A stretch of DNA of 64,000 nt from Agromyces subbeticus DSM 16689 (GTDB lineage: Bacteria > Actinomycetota > Actinomycetes > Actinomycetales > Microbacteriaceae), in the NCBI RefSeq assembly GCF_000421565.1, contig NZ_ATXG01000011.1:1-64000 (forward strand). Reading direction: 5' to 3'. Below the pieces are notes generated by a model, which searched no databases, was not told the DNA's origin, and saw nothing but the letters and a program-made list of their open reading frames with translations. Every line of letters begins with the position of its first letter. The first letter of the stretch is position 1. Both the position numbers and the translations under genes were made by a program. This document shows positions 46,142 to 55,061 of the stretch, one piece after another.

Positions 46142-46708
46142 TCAGTGCCGACGTCCGAGGATCATGCGGATCGAATGCGACATCCGCCGCGCCCGCACCC
46201 GGCCGCTGATGCGAGCCGGCGGGGCTGCGAGCAGCTCGATCGCAGCGGCGATGCCCGGGGTCGGCGCGGGCGTCGGGGCATGCGACTCGAGCTGCCCGCC
46301 GAGCATCCCGTCGAGCGCCGCCCACAATTGCTCTCGCGACGTCGCCCGGTGCACCGCACCGAGTCGCTCGGCCTGATCCGTGAAGATGAGCTGGTGCTCG
46401 TCGACGACCTCGTCATGCACGGGCACCCGCGGAACGACGATCGGCAGTCGCCCGATCGCCCGCATGTCCATCACGCCGCCCGCCCCGCCCTGGAGCACCA
46501 CTGCATCGGCGGTACGGCACAGCTCGAGCAACCCGAGATACGGCAGCACATCGTGGTTCTCCGCTCCGGCGACCGGCCGGCCGGGGCCGTGCTGCATCAC
46601 GACACGCACCTCGGAATGACGAGTGATCCAGGGCTCCATCCACTCGCCGAGGCGATCGAACGGCAAGTGGTAGCTGCCCACGCTCACCACGACCATGCGC
46701 CGGGTCAC
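46142..46708 (-). CDS. Glycosyltransferase catalytic subunit, Alg13/PssE-like
   Basis: 188 residues from GTG 46708 (GTGA overlap with its partner); an ATG four codons later is possible. VVSVGSYHLPFDRL at the start and VVLQGGAGGVMDMRAIGRLP plus HDEVVDEHQLIF are the C-terminal half of a GT28 enzyme, which binds the nucleotide sugar. In the split Alg13/Alg14-type enzymes this half is the catalytic subunit and its neighbour is the membrane anchor. It probably adds the second or a later sugar. Basic C-terminal tail. Confidence 0.85.
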   Translation of the reverse strand: MTRRMVVVSVGSYHLPFDRLGEWMEPWITRHSEVRVVMQHGPGRPVAGAENHDVLPYLGLLELCRTADAVVLQGGAGGVMDMRAIGRLPIVVPRVPVHDEVVDEHQLIFTDQAERLGAVHRATSREQLWAALDGMLGGQLESHAPTPAPTPGIAAAIELLAAPPARISGRVRARRMSHSIRMILGRRH

Positions 46709-47154
46709 AGCACGACTCCGATGTCGTCGGCGTCGGGGTAGATCCCCTGAAGCGCCGGCCATTGCACGAGGAACCGGTCGGCGAAGGGGTAGACGAGGCG
46801 GCCGCTGAGCGAAGCCGTCGTGATGCGGTCGACGGGCTCGAGGTACACCGTGGTCGCGCCGTATCGGTGCGCCTGCGTGAAGAACGGCAGGGCGATGGCG
46901 GCTCCGGTGCTGAACACGACGTCGGGCCGCGTCTCGGCGAGCACCCGCCGCGCGAGCCCGAAGTTCCTGACGAGGTTCGGCAGGTTCCGCACCGTCGGGT
47001 AATGGGCCTCGACGACCTGCTCGCCGACGAGGCGCGAGCGGGCGTCTTCAGTGGGGAGCGTGACCCAGGTGCGCTCGTGCGCCGACCACCACTCCTTCAG
47101 GGCGAGCGCTTGCGTGAGGTGGCCGCCCGAGGAGCAGACGATGAGCACGCGCAC
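46705..47154 (-). CDS. Glycosyltransferase membrane subunit, Alg14/PssD-like
   Basis: 149 residues. GTG start with AAGGGG upstream. RVLIVCSSGGHLTQALAL is the Alg14 opening, with RPDVVFSTGAAIALPFF and YLEPVDRITTASLSGRLVYP following. It recruits the Alg13-like subunit encoded directly downstream to the membrane. The pair equals EpsD/EpsE- or PssD/PssE-like two-part transferases of EPS loci, several of which add glucuronic acid; the sugar here is unknown. Confidence 0.88.
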   Translation of the reverse strand: MRVLIVCSSGGHLTQALALKEWWSAHERTWVTLPTEDARSRLVGEQVVEAHYPTVRNLPNLVRNFGLARRVLAETRPDVVFSTGAAIALPFFTQAHRYGATTVYLEPVDRITTASLSGRLVYPFADRFLVQWPALQGIYPDADDIGVVL

Positions 47155-47156
47155 GC

Positions 47157-48071
47157 TCAGATCCCCTTGCCGAATCGCGCCGCGACTCGTGTGACCTGAC
47201 GCGTGGTGACGAGTCGCGCCGCGATCAGGAGCGCGAGGTACGACTTCACCTGCGTCGGCGAATGCCGCAGCGACCGCCGGGCCCACCGCGCGCCGTCGCG
47301 TCGGCGATCCGCCGACACCCTGGCGAACGCGATCTGCGACTCGATCCTTCCGATCGCCCGGCCGCTCCGCGCGAAGTCGGGATGCTTCGCGAGCAGGTAC
47401 TCGAGGGCGTCGGCGTAGTCGTTCCAGCGGCCGAAGAAGTAGGACTGTCCCTGCCAGGTCACGCGCACGAATGGACGGTCGACCACGTGGATGTCGCCGA
47501 CGACGGATGCCCGCAACAGAATGTCGTAGTCCTCGCCGTAGCTCCGGGGCAGCTCCTCATCGATGAGGCCGACGTCGCCGAGCAGCGCCGAGCGGCGGAA
47601 CAGGAAGCTCGACGAGTGCAGGCCGGCGATGCGGTCGTGCAGGAGCATGTCGTGCGTCACGATGCCCGACCCGACCAGGCGTTCATGTTCGCGAGCACCG
47701 TCGTCGACGACCATCGCCGTACCGACGAGGGATGCCGCCGGGTGCGCTTCGATCACATCGACCTGCGACGACAGCTTGCCGGGCAGCCAGGCGTCATCGT
47801 CGTCGAGGAAGGCCACGAGCGCATGGCGGGCCGCGAGGATGCCGGTGTTCCGTGCGCCGGCGAGGCCGCGGCTGCGTTCATTGACGACGCCGTGGAGTGT
47901 GCGGCCGTCGGCGAGACCGACCGCGGGAAGCACGGGCTCGCACGCGTCGAACACCACGATCACCTCGATGTCGCCGTCGTAGTCCTGATCGAGAATGCTC
48001 TGGACTGCACGGCGCATCATCTCGGGTCGGTCGTGCGTCGGCACGACCGCGGTCACAGGAGGCGACGTCAT
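47157..48071 (-). CDS. Glycosyltransferase family 2
   Basis: 304 residues. GT-A fold with VTAVVPTHDRPEMMRRAV, the metal site FLDDDDAWLPGKL, and the base-like ED in RSYGEDYDILLRAS. It transfers a sugar from a nucleotide donor to the lipid-linked EPS intermediate. GGGGAAC lies upstream of the ATG. It is divergent from the Gfo/Idh gene and shares the symmetric control region at 48102-48159. The two-subunit transferase genes follow it. Confidence 0.93.
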   Translation of the reverse strand: MTSPPVTAVVPTHDRPEMMRRAVQSILDQDYDGDIEVIVVFDACEPVLPAVGLADGRTLHGVVNERSRGLAGARNTGILAARHALVAFLDDDDAWLPGKLSSQVDVIEAHPAASLVGTAMVVDDGAREHERLVGSGIVTHDMLLHDRIAGLHSSSFLFRRSALLGDVGLIDEELPRSYGEDYDILLRASVVGDIHVVDRPFVRVTWQGQSYFFGRWNDYADALEYLLAKHPDFARSGRAIGRIESQIAFARVSADRRRDGARWARRSLRHSPTQVKSYLALLIAARLVTTRQVTRVAARFGKGI

Positions 48072-48101
48072 GGTCAGTTCCCCGATCGATGCCGGTGGCG
48101 A

Positions 48102-48159
48102 CATCCTACCGTCGCAGCCCGAATTCCGTGGACGGAATCTTGCCCTGATCGGTAGGATG
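48102..48159. promoter_or_regulatory. Concentric double palindrome with mirror-image promoters
   Basis: CATCCTACCG (48102-48111) is complementary to CGGTAGGATG (48150-48159), and inside them ATTCCGT (48123-48129) is complementary to ACGGAAT (48132-48138). Both pairs have the same centre, 48130.5. Each outer arm holds TAGGAT, a TANNNT-type -10 box, reading outward on its own strand. The inner palindrome covers the -35 zone of both. Predicted transcript starts are near 48096 (leftward) and 48165 (rightward). Confidence 0.6.
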
Positions 48160-48192
48160 ATCTGGCACGTCATCGTCCTGGGGGGTGATCGT

Positions 48193-49299
48193 CTGATCAG
48201 GGTCGGCGTCATCGGTGCAGGAAAGATGGGGCTCTCCCATCTCGCGATCCTCGGTGCCCACCCCGACGTCGAGCTCGTCGGCGTCTGCGATTCCCTCGGG
48301 TATCTGCTCGATGTGCTCGAGAAGTACACGGGCGTCCGCAAGTTCAGCGACGCCGCGCACTTGTTCGACGAGCAGCCCGACGCCGTGCTGATCGCGACCC
48401 CGTCGGCCTCGCACGTCGCGCTCGTCGGCGAGGCGCTCGCCCGCGGCATCCACGTCTTCTGCGAGAAGCCGCTCACCCTGAGTGCAGCGGAGTCGACGGC
48501 GTTGGCGGATGCCGCGGCGAACGCCGGCCTGGTGACCCAGGTCGGCTACCACAACCGATTCGTCGGCACGTTCCGCGAGGTGAAGCGGCTGCTCGACCTG
48601 CAGGCCATCGGGCGCGTGACCCACGTGCTCGCCGAGGCCTACGGCCCGGTCGTGCTGCGCCCGAAGGGCGAGACCTGGCGCAGCAAGCGAGTCGCGGGCG
48701 GCGGCGCCCTCTACGACTATGCGGCGCATCCCCTCGACCTCTTGTGCTGGTATCTCGGCGAGCCGGAGACGGTGACCGGCGCGGTGCTCGCCCGCGACTT
48801 CTCGGCCGAGACCGACGACGAGGTCTACGGCACGCTCAACTACGCCGGCGCCACGAGTGCGCAGCTGTCGGTGAACTGGTCGGATGAGTCGTACCGCAAG
48901 ATGACGACGAAGATGACGGTCTGGGGTGAACGCGGAAAGATCAACGCCGATCGGCAGGAGCTCGAGGTCTACCTCCGTGACACCGCCGAGGTGCCCGAGG
49001 GGTACCGGGTCGGCTGGAACAGCGTCAACACGACGACGCTCACCCCGCCCGTGTGGTTCTATCTCCGAGGCGAGGAGTACAGCGCCCAGATCGACCACTT
49101 CGTGCGATCGGTGGCCGCATCCAAGAGCGATTCCAGCGCGGTGGCGCGCGTGAACGACTTCGCGAGCGCCGCGGCCACCGATCGCACGATCGAGCGATTC
49201 CTGCGCGAACCGTCGGGCGACGACCACCAGCGGCAGGCCGAGCCCGCGAACCACCATGACCGGCGGTTGTTCGGGCGCGCGCGGAAGGGCCACCGATGA
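48193..49299 (+). CDS. Gfo/Idh/MocA family oxidoreductase (probable CTG start)
   Basis: 368 residues if it starts at CTG 48193, giving (M)IRVGVIGAGKMG, the normal beginning of this family; GGGGGG (48180-48185) is seven bases before it. The next in-frame ATG upstream (48157) lies in a promoter-like sequence with no space for a ribosome-binding site. Residues 1-120 bind NAD(P), with FCEKPLTLS carrying the family's EKP motif; YDYAAHPLDLLCW has the catalytic-type histidine. It oxidises or reduces a sugar or cyclitol, perhaps to prepare an EPS building block. The last 25 residues are basic and probably disordered. Confidence 0.85.
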   Translation: MIRVGVIGAGKMGLSHLAILGAHPDVELVGVCDSLGYLLDVLEKYTGVRKFSDAAHLFDEQPDAVLIATPSASHVALVGEALARGIHVFCEKPLTLSAAESTALADAAANAGLVTQVGYHNRFVGTFREVKRLLDLQAIGRVTHVLAEAYGPVVLRPKGETWRSKRVAGGGALYDYAAHPLDLLCWYLGEPETVTGAVLARDFSAETDDEVYGTLNYAGATSAQLSVNWSDESYRKMTTKMTVWGERGKINADRQELEVYLRDTAEVPEGYRVGWNSVNTTTLTPPVWFYLRGEEYSAQIDHFVRSVAASKSDSSAVARVNDFASAAATDRTIERFLREPSGDDHQRQAEPANHHDRRLFGRARKGHR

Positions 49300-50177
49300 C
49301 GCTCGATCGGCTCCTGCTCGGTGACAACCAGTTCTTCGGCGTCAACCACATGTCAGAGGAGCGCGCGCACCGCAGCGCGCTGCGCTTCCAAGACACGGCG
49401 GCGATCATCGAGGTCATCGACGACGCCGTCGAGGCCGGAGTGCGCTCGTTCATGTGCACGACGCACGAGCGCATCGCCGAAGTCGCCGATCACGTGCGCG
49501 CGCATCCCGACGACTACCCCGGATTCGCCTTCCTGCCGTGCCTTCCGTACGCCCACAAGTACGCGAACGCGGTCACCGAGCTCGGCATGATGGGCGCGAT
49601 GCGGAGCTTCCTCCCCGACGAGGGGTTCGTGAATGCGGCGCTGCGCGGCGGCAAGGCGCTCGCGGGCAAAGACGTCGAGGGGCTCATCACGCTGCTCGTC
49701 GATGCCGAGATGAAGATGTTCCACGGACTCTCGACACCCGTCGTGTTCCTGCAGAACGTCGTCGTCGACCTTCTGCTCGGCCTTCGATTCGACGCGGCGT
49801 TCTCGATCTTCGCCGAGCACGTGCGTTCGCGGTACGGCGCGGAGCCGGGCTTCATCACGATGAACCTGCCCATGGCCCTCGACGCGCTCGAGCGAGCAGG
49901 AGTCGACGACCCCATCGTGTGCTCGAACATGAACAAGCTCGCCTTCCGGGTCTCCGGCGGGGTGCAGGCGTACGACGAGGTACTCGAGACGCGGGTGTTC
50001 CGTCCGGTGGCGATGTCGGTGTTCGCGTCGGGTGCGATCCCGCCGCGCGAGGCACTCGAGTGGGTGAGCGAGCGCCCGCAGATCCGCTCCGTGGTGTTCG
50101 GTGCCTCGACGCCGCAGCACATTCGCTCGACCGTGCAGATCGTCGAACAGCTGTGGGGCGGTGTCAGCTCTCGCTGA
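49296..50177 (+). CDS. Conserved protein of unknown function paired with Gfo/Idh gene
   Basis: 293 residues, soluble, with no signal peptide. The opening LLLGDNQFFGVNHMSEERAH and alternating beta/alpha pattern (for example RSFMCTTHERIAEVADHV, FITMNLPMALDALE, IVCSNMNKLAFRVSGGV) suggest a TIM-barrel enzyme. The late segment PVAMSVFASGAIPPREALEW and RSVVFGASTPQHI recall the end of aldo/keto reductases, but the AKR catalytic motifs are not obvious. ATGA overlap with the oxidoreductase, so they probably act on the same compound. Its 3' end overlaps the opposite-strand Wzz-like gene by 14 bases. Confidence 0.65.
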   Translation: MTLDRLLLGDNQFFGVNHMSEERAHRSALRFQDTAAIIEVIDDAVEAGVRSFMCTTHERIAEVADHVRAHPDDYPGFAFLPCLPYAHKYANAVTELGMMGAMRSFLPDEGFVNAALRGGKALAGKDVEGLITLLVDAEMKMFHGLSTPVVFLQNVVVDLLLGLRFDAAFSIFAEHVRSRYGAEPGFITMNLPMALDALERAGVDDPIVCSNMNKLAFRVSGGVQAYDEVLETRVFRPVAMSVFASGAIPPREALEWVSERPQIRSVVFGASTPQHIRSTVQIVEQLWGGVSSR

Positions 50178-50931
50178 CGGGTTCGCCGCCGCCGACGGCC
50201 CTCGAGGATCGCGACCTGCGCGTCTCCGCGATGCGATCCACGATGAGCGCGGTGAACGCGCCGACGAAGAGCCCGAGGAAGACGCCGGCACCCACGAACA
50301 CGTAGAGACTCGGCGTGTTGGTGTCTTGCGGCGGAGCCGCCGGGTCGATGAGTGTTCCGGCGTCGATCGAGGTCGCGATCAGCACCGCCCGCTGGGTGTC
50401 GAGGGCGCGAATCTGGCCCTCGAGTGATTCTCGGAGGGGATTGTCAGCCTCGAGGTCGCTGAACTGCGTCCGCAGTTCATCGGCGGTCGAGGCCAGGGTG
50501 TCGGATGCCTCTGAGATACGCCGCTCCGCGACGGCGGTGCGCTGCTCGAGGTAGGCGGCCGCGATGGTGTTGGCGATCTCAGCCGATCCCTCGGCACTGC
50601 CCGTCGTGACGCGGAACTCCAGCACCTGGGAGCCGCGCGGAATGGTGACTTCGAGCTGGTCGCGAAGGCCCGCGACGGTGGAGTCGGCGAGCTCGTCTGC
50701 CGCGAAGGAGAGCACTTCGGTCGACCTCGCGATGAGGCGCTGCGTCTCCATGTTGACACTCGGAGCGGCCTCGCCCGCGGTGGGGATCGCCTCGACCGTG
50801 ACCGACGCCGTCGCGGTGTACCGGTCGGGCCAGATCATGCCGAGCGCGGTCGCCGCGACCGCGATCGCCACGGCGACGATGACGAGCACCCGCCACTGCC
50901 GCGTGACGCTGCGATACACGTCTTCGACCAT
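50164..50931 (-). CDS. Wzz-like chain-length determinant protein
   Basis: 255 residues. Two membrane helices, about 14-35 and 208-232, enclose an outside helical domain of about 170 residues; the opening VEDVYRSVTRQWRVLVIVAV and the second-helix region with P-rich start are the Wzz/polysaccharide co-polymerase layout. No C-terminal tyrosine kinase, so it is the capsule co-polymerase membrane part only (Wzc-N or YveK-like). It would set polymer length with the Wzy-like protein. Transcribed away from the GH16 gene. Confidence 0.85.
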   Translation of the reverse strand: MVEDVYRSVTRQWRVLVIVAVAIAVAATALGMIWPDRYTATASVTVEAIPTAGEAAPSVNMETQRLIARSTEVLSFAADELADSTVAGLRDQLEVTIPRGSQVLEFRVTTGSAEGSAEIANTIAAAYLEQRTAVAERRISEASDTLASTADELRTQFSDLEADNPLRESLEGQIRALDTQRAVLIATSIDAGTLIDPAAPPQDTNTPSLYVFVGAGVFLGLFVGAFTALIVDRIAETRRSRSSRAVGGGEPVSES

Positions 50932-51109
50932 TGCGGCCCCCTCAGCGCAGTAGCTCGACGGTTCCCCGACGTGTCGGCGAACAGTCGAGTCGTGCTCAGC
51001 ATATGCCCCGAGCTGGATACGAAGTGGGATTTGTCGGACTCGACACCGTCACGTACAGTGTTGCGCTACTCGTTACCGAATTGAGATAGTTGAGTATTCC
51101 TTGCGAAAC
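50932..51109. promoter_or_regulatory. Divergent control region between wzz-like and GH16 genes
   Basis: 178 bases with two short inverted repeats that share TGTCGG: CCGAC-GT-GTCGG at 50966-50977 and TGTCG-GACT-CGACA at 51032-51045. They may be operators for a common regulator. No strong -35/-10 pair stands out. Confidence 0.35.
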
Positions 51110-52747
51110 GTGAAGCACAAGCACGCCTCCCCCAAATCCCCCAGAACCACCCGAACCCGCCTGCTGATCGCCGCCGGACTCGCGTCGGCGCTGACGATCT
51201 CGCCGATCGCTGCGAGCGCGATCGCCGCGACGTCCGAGACGTCCGCCGACAAGATCCTCGCCTTCGGCAGCGACGGCTGGTCGTACTACCGCGGCACCAC
51301 GGCACCGTCGAGCGACTGGCGCGACGGCGACAACGGCTGGCCGACCGGCACCGCGCCGCTCGGATTCGGCATCGGCACCGGTTCACTCGGAACCAAGCTG
51401 ACGAACGACTTCAGCCCGCGACCACTGGCGACGTACTTCGCACGTTCGTTCACCCTGGCCGAGGTGCCGGCCGGTGGAGTCACCCTCACGACGTGGGCCG
51501 ATGACGGCGTTGCCGTGTCGGTGAACGGCGACGAGGTGCTGCGCCGCAACCTGCCGTCGGGCGAACTCAAGTTCACCAGCTACGCGACTGCCGCCCCGCA
51601 GAGCAGCACGGCGCGAACGACGCCGGTGAAGGTGACCGTGCCCGCCGCACAGCTCCACGTCGGTGAGAACGTCGTGGCCGCTCAGGTGCAGTCGAACTGG
51701 CGCACGACCCACAATGTGACGTTCGACGCCCAGCTGACCGCGAACACGGGGTCGGCGCCGGTCCCCACCCCGACCCCGACTCCCACCCCCGCACCGACGC
51801 CCACTCCGGCACCGACCCCGGAGCCGACGCCCGCTCCGACCCCGGAGCCGACCCCGACCCCGACGCCCACCCCGACGCCCACTCCCGTGCCGGAGACGGA
51901 CACCGGCGTCGTCTCGGGCTGGGGCGCGCCGGCCTGGCGCGACGAGTTCGACCACGTGGACGCATCGACGGGAACGCCCGCGATCGATCCCGCGAAGTGG
52001 AATGTGCGCGACCGATCCGACCTCGGCCTGCTGCAGGACGCCGCCGTGCCGTCGCGTGACCAGATCTCGGTCGACGACAACGGCATCGCGCACCTCAAGG
52101 GCGACTGGCTGGACACGCCGCTCGCCCGCCCGGCCGGTCAGGCCGGCGTACCGACGCTGACGCACAAGACCGGTTACATGGACCAGCGTTCGCTGGGCTC
52201 GGGCGACATGTCGCACAGCCAGCAGTACGGACGCTGGGAGGTTCGCGCCAAGACGCCGACCGGCCCGCACACCTACGGTTCGCTCGCGGCCTTCTGGCTG
52301 CGCAACAGCCAGTCGGGCGAGATCGACATCATGGAGGCCTGGGGCTACAACGAGCAGGCCGCACCCGGTGGCCAGCGCATCGACACGGCCACCACCACCG
52401 TGCACACGCAGACCTCCGGCTCGGGAAACCAGAAGTACTACTGGACGCACACCGATTTCGCGAACGACACTCCCCCGTGGAGCGAGTTCCACACGTACGC
52501 GTTCGAGTTCACCCCGACCTATGCGGCCATCATCGTGGACGGCAAGGAGCTGGGCCGTGCGACCCCTGCGACGCACCCGAACCTCTGGAACAAGGACTAC
52601 TTCGGCAGCCCGCTGCACGTTCGGCTGAACCTGCACATCGGACCCTCGGCCCAGTACTGGGGTCTGCCCGACCCGATGCACAAGGAGTGGACGCAGCCCT
52701 TGGACTACCAGGTCGACTACGTGCGGATCTGGAGCTACCAGGGCTAG
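51110..52747 (+). CDS. Secreted glycoside hydrolase, family 16, with N-terminal EPS-associated domain
   Basis: 545 residues from GTG 51110; a TTG three codons earlier (51101) is an alternative, and neither has a clear ribosome-binding site. Signal peptide to about residue 38. About 47-214 is a beta domain homologous to the C-terminal domain of the protein at 39413. About 216-263 is a threonine/proline linker. About 265-545 is a GH16 catalytic domain with the signature E404-I-D406-I-M-E409 in [13 protein letters not shown] and a final VDYVRIW. GH16 enzymes cut beta-1,3/1,4-glucans or galactans. In this position it probably trims or releases the EPS. Confidence 0.9.
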   Translation: MKHKHASPKSPRTTRTRLLIAAGLASALTISPIAASAIAATSETSADKILAFGSDGWSYYRGTTAPSSDWRDGDNGWPTGTAPLGFGIGTGSLGTKLTNDFSPRPLATYFARSFTLAEVPAGGVTLTTWADDGVAVSVNGDEVLRRNLPSGELKFTSYATAAPQSSTARTTPVKVTVPAAQLHVGENVVAAQVQSNWRTTHNVTFDAQLTANTGSAPVPTPTPTPTPAPTPTPAPTPEPTPAPTPEPTPTPTPTPTPTPVPETDTGVVSGWGAPAWRDEFDHVDASTGTPAIDPAKWNVRDRSDLGLLQDAAVPSRDQISVDDNGIAHLKGDWLDTPLARPAGQAGVPTLTHKTGYMDQRSLGSGDMSHSQQYGRWEVRAKTPTGPHTYGSLAAFWLRNSQSGEIDIMEAWGYNEQAAPGGQRIDTATTTVHTQTSGSGNQKYYWTHTDFANDTPPWSEFHTYAFEFTPTYAAIIVDGKELGRATPATHPNLWNKDYFGSPLHVRLNLHIGPSAQYWGLPDPMHKEWTQPLDYQVDYVRIWSYQG

Positions 52748-53619
52748 AGCCGCACCCAGTCTCGGGGCACCAGCTCTGCCGCATCGCTGTGCCCGTCGGC
52801 GAACCACGTCGACGGGGCGATCACCGGATGTGCGGGCGAGCTCGGTGCCCCGAGCCATCCGCCCCACCAGCTGAAGCTGCTGTTCGCGATGATGCGCGTC
52901 GCGCACGAGGCGATCAGCGCGATCTCGCCGCCGTCGTGCCGCGTGGCGTCGGCGGGGCAGAGCAGGTCGTCGTCTCGCGCGAGGTGCTCTCGCACCCAGT
53001 CGAGGTCGTCGCTGAACCAGACTCGACGCACATGACCGAGCGCGGCGGCGTGCTCGAGCGCCTGATCGTAGTATCCGGCGCCGAGCACACCGTGCCGCAC
53101 GGCGGCGTTCGGATCGCTGACGTAGTCGCCACGGCGCACGTGCACCGCGACGCGATGCGGGTCGGCGCGCAGCTCGTCGGCGAAGCGCCGCCCGCTCGGG
53201 GTGAGCATTCCCTCGAGGAGCGCACGCACCGCCGCGCGGACCTCGTGCTCGACACCGTCGAAGTATCGCGCGGACTGGAACGTGCCGAGCAGGTACGACG
53301 TGCCGCCGAGTCGCTCGAGTACCGAGGGATCGTATCCCGACCGCCGTTGCCGCACGAGCCGCGGCCAGGAGCGGTCGGAGAGCAGCCCCGCCTTCGTCGC
53401 GCCGGCGAGCGCGAGCCCGACGGGCGCGGCCAGCCAATCTGATGCCGGCAGGAGCGGGCCGATCATGAGGGGCCGGTCGCCGCGGCACCGGACGGCGTCG
53501 AAGAGCACCCGTCGACCGATGCTGCGGAGCGCCATCGCGAACGCCCATTCGAACAGCTGGTTGCCGATGCCGCCCTGCAGGCCGAGGACGATCTCACCGG
53601 TGCGGATACGCCAGGCCAC
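52744..53619 (-). CDS. Alpha-1,2-fucosyltransferase-like, family GT11
   Basis: 291 residues from GTG 53619, which has GGAGGG upstream; longer frames have no family match. GLQGGIGNQLFEWAFAMAL, then AVHVRRGDYVSDP (the GDP-fucose-binding HxRRGD) and IIANSSFSWWGGWLG are the three GT11 signatures. It moves L-fucose from GDP-fucose, which gmd and fcl make in this locus. Its stop shares CTAG with the stop of the convergent GH16 gene. The last EPS-related gene on the right. Confidence 0.93.
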   Translation of the reverse strand: MAWRIRTGEIVLGLQGGIGNQLFEWAFAMALRSIGRRVLFDAVRCRGDRPLMIGPLLPASDWLAAPVGLALAGATKAGLLSDRSWPRLVRQRRSGYDPSVLERLGGTSYLLGTFQSARYFDGVEHEVRAAVRALLEGMLTPSGRRFADELRADPHRVAVHVRRGDYVSDPNAAVRHGVLGAGYYDQALEHAAALGHVRRVWFSDDLDWVREHLARDDDLLCPADATRHDGGEIALIASCATRIIANSSFSWWGGWLGAPSSPAHPVIAPSTWFADGHSDAAELVPRDWVRL

Positions 53620-53750
53620 GAGACCCTCCCCGTCTGTGCACGACACGTCGGCCGCTTGCCGCCGCGCGATGCCGACCCGCCCGACCATCCGACCTCCCCG
53701 TCGGTGCCCCGAGCCTATCTCCTGCCACCGCACTCAGGAAGCGGCCGTAG

Positions 53751-54773
<1,023 letters not shown>

Positions 54774-54851
54774 CACCCGCCCGCGGCACCACCCGCCGTC
54801 GAGCAGGCCGCCGCGGCCTCTCGAGACCACGCACGCCCGTAGGCTTGACGC

Positions 54852-55037
54852 ATGGCCGCATCGATCCCTCCCGCACGACGCACGCAACTCATCGTCGGGC
54901 TCGTCGTGGGCGCGATCGTCGGAGTGGGCATCAGCCTCTGGACCGGGTTCTGGCTCTGGCTGGCTGCCGGCATCGTCGTGGGCATCGCCGCGGGCGCGCT
55001 CATGAAGCCGCCATCAGACGAGTCGTCGAAGAAGTAG
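54852..55037 (+). CDS. Small two-helix membrane protein
   Basis: 61 residues: a short head, two closely spaced hydrophobic helices rich in glycine (LIVGLVVGAIVGVGISLW and FWLWLAAGIVVGIAAGAL) and a charged tail ending SSKK. Glycine-zipper-like. It follows mdh by 78 bases. Function unknown. Confidence 0.7.
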   Translation: MAASIPPARRTQLIVGLVVGAIVGVGISLWTGFWLWLAAGIVVGIAAGALMKPPSDESSKK

Positions 55038-55061
55038 CCGGAACCTCGACGACGCAATCGC

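Noticed and set aside
46129-46155. 11-base direct repeat GTGCCGACGTC at the end of the flippase gene
   Set aside because: Only two copies, one inside the opposite coding end; too short to signify an insertion or attachment site.
51757-51900. Dense short repeats in the GH16 gene, first considered as a CRISPR or VNTR array
   Set aside because: They encode an in-frame threonine/proline/alanine/glutamate linker with irregular units and no spacers.
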